From contig DDFO01000054.1 of the NCBI GenBank assembly GCA_002337215.1, positions 104,270-111,482 on the forward strand: DNA of 7,213 nucleotides, written 5' to 3'. The first letter of the stretch is position 1, and the number at the start of each line of letters is the position of its first letter. Source of the DNA: Phycisphaerales bacterium UBA1926 (GTDB lineage Bacteria; Planctomycetota; Phycisphaerae; Phycisphaerales; UBA1924). A program made the position numbers and the translations under genes. Below, piece after piece: positions 6,610 through 7,213 of this stretch. The notes under the pieces are model-generated. The model did not search any database. It was not told where the DNA came from and was given only the letters and a program-made list of their open reading frames with translations.

Positions 6610-7213
6610 TCAGATCACGTGCTCGAGCTGCTCGCAGACTGTTTCGATCACACTGACCCGGGCATACCGCTTGTTGTTGGCAGGAACCAGGTACCAGCGT
6701 GAGACCTCTGTGCTCGTCCGGGTAATCATCTCTGCCGCGGCCGCCGCGTAGTCGTCCCAGCGGAGGCGGTTGCGATGGTCCTCGTCGGTGATCTTGTACT
6801 TCTTGTAGCCGGTCCGCGACCGGGCCTCGAACCGTTCGGCCTGCGTCTGCGGGTCGATGTGTATCCAGAACTTCATGACCAGGAGCCCACGCCGGACCAA
6901 TTGATCTTCGAAATCGTTGATCTCCTCATACGCCCGCCGCCACTCCGTCGTTGTCGCGAACCCCTCGACCCGCTCGACGAGCACCCGCCCGTACCAGCTG
7001 CGGTCGAAGATCGCGAGCCTCCCGCTCCGCGGGATGTCTCGCCAAAAACGCCAGAGGTAGTGACGCGCGGACTCCTCCTCGGTCGGCGCCGCGGTCGAGA
7101 TCACGCGGTAGTCGCGAGCCGGCAGCGGCCTTATGAGCCGACGGATCGCGCCACCCTTGCCCGCGGCGTCCCATCCCTCGAAGACGATCACGGGTGACCG
7201 CCCGCCACGGATC
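6610..7213 (-). CDS. PPK2-family polyphosphate kinase, probably polyphosphate:AMP phosphotransferase (C-terminal domain only)
   Basis: The last 200 codons are visible; the gene begins beyond the right edge. The frame is open to the window end, so the GTG at 7191 is internal and not the start. The P-loop 'GWDAAGKGG' (visible residues 13-21) and the Walker B segment 'IFDRSWYGR' (about 68-76) are intact, and a basic lid 'GYKKYKITDEDHRNR' follows. PPK2 enzymes move phosphate between polyphosphate and nucleotides in the cytoplasm. The blocks 'YLWRFWR', 'VERVEGF', 'EINDFE' and 'NDFEDQLVRRG', with the 'NNKRYARVSV' tail, match the C-terminal, catalytic half of two-domain class II enzymes such as Pseudomonas Pap, which phosphorylate AMP to ADP. 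Whether the N-terminal half exists cannot be seen, so a one-domain PPK2 remains possible. The wide gap downstream argues against tight co-transcription with the GH3 gene. Confidence 0.86.
   Translation of the reverse strand, partial: IRGGRSPVIVFEGWDAAGKGGAIRRLIRPLPARDYRVISTAAPTEEESARHYLWRFWRDIPRSGRLAIFDRSWYGRVLVERVEGFATTTEWRRAYEEINDFEDQLVRRGLLVMKFWIHIDPQTQAERFEARSRTGYKKYKITDEDHRNRLRWDDYAAAAAEMITRTSTEVSRWYLVPANNKRYARVSVIETVCEQLEHVI

Noticed and set aside
6436..6702. Possible small plus-strand gene between the GH3 and PPK2 genes.
   Set aside because: It runs into the antisense of the PPK2 coding region, has no recognisable domain and no convincing ribosome-binding site.
1..7213. CRISPR, tRNA, rRNA, insertion sequence, phage or defence genes.
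   Set aside because: No spaced direct repeats, cloverleaf, terminal inverted repeats, or transposase, integrase, nuclease or toxin motifs were seen on either strand.

Overview
The window is GC-rich and densely coding, and probably comes from a member of the Phycisphaerae (Planctomycetota). The main clue is the C-terminus of the secreted enzyme encoded at 3681-6374. It carries a dockerin-like calcium-repeat module ending in Ala-Gly-Cys-Pro, the 'GC-type dockerin' signature that I associate with that class. GC-rich third codon positions and many long shadow ORFs fit a high-GC genome. The assignment rests on these signatures, not on a database search.

Layout. (1) Positions 1-311, + strand: the 3' end of imuB, a catalytically inactive Y-family polymerase homologue. 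(2) Positions 311-3586, + strand: a complete dnaE2 (imuC), the error-prone C-family polymerase. Its ATG shares one base with the imuB stop, so the two genes form the distal part of an imuA-imuB-dnaE2 mutagenesis cassette; imuA and the cassette promoter would lie left of the window. (3) Positions 3587-3680: a 94-bp gap where dnaE2 converges with the next gene. (4) Positions 3681-6374, - strand: a secreted glycoside hydrolase family 3 beta-glucosidase or beta-glucan exohydrolase with an Ig-like domain, a CBM6 and a GC-type dockerin. (5) Positions 6375-6609: a 235-bp AT-richer gap that should hold the promoter of the hydrolase gene. (6) Positions 6610-7213, - strand: the C-terminal kinase domain of a PPK2-family polyphosphate kinase, most like polyphosphate:AMP phosphotransferase, running off the right edge.

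The genes belong to three unrelated functions: damage-induced translesion synthesis and mutagenesis, extracellular beta-glucan use, and polyphosphate-driven nucleotide phosphorylation. Only imuB and dnaE2 are clearly coupled. I see no RNA gene, CRISPR array, transposase, integrase, toxin-antitoxin pair or defence system, and no strong case for a wholly undescribed system. The points most worth checking are the loss of the Gly-Ser motif serine in DnaE2, the domain architecture and divergent calcium loop of the dockerin-bearing hydrolase, and a nested dyad upstream of that gene.
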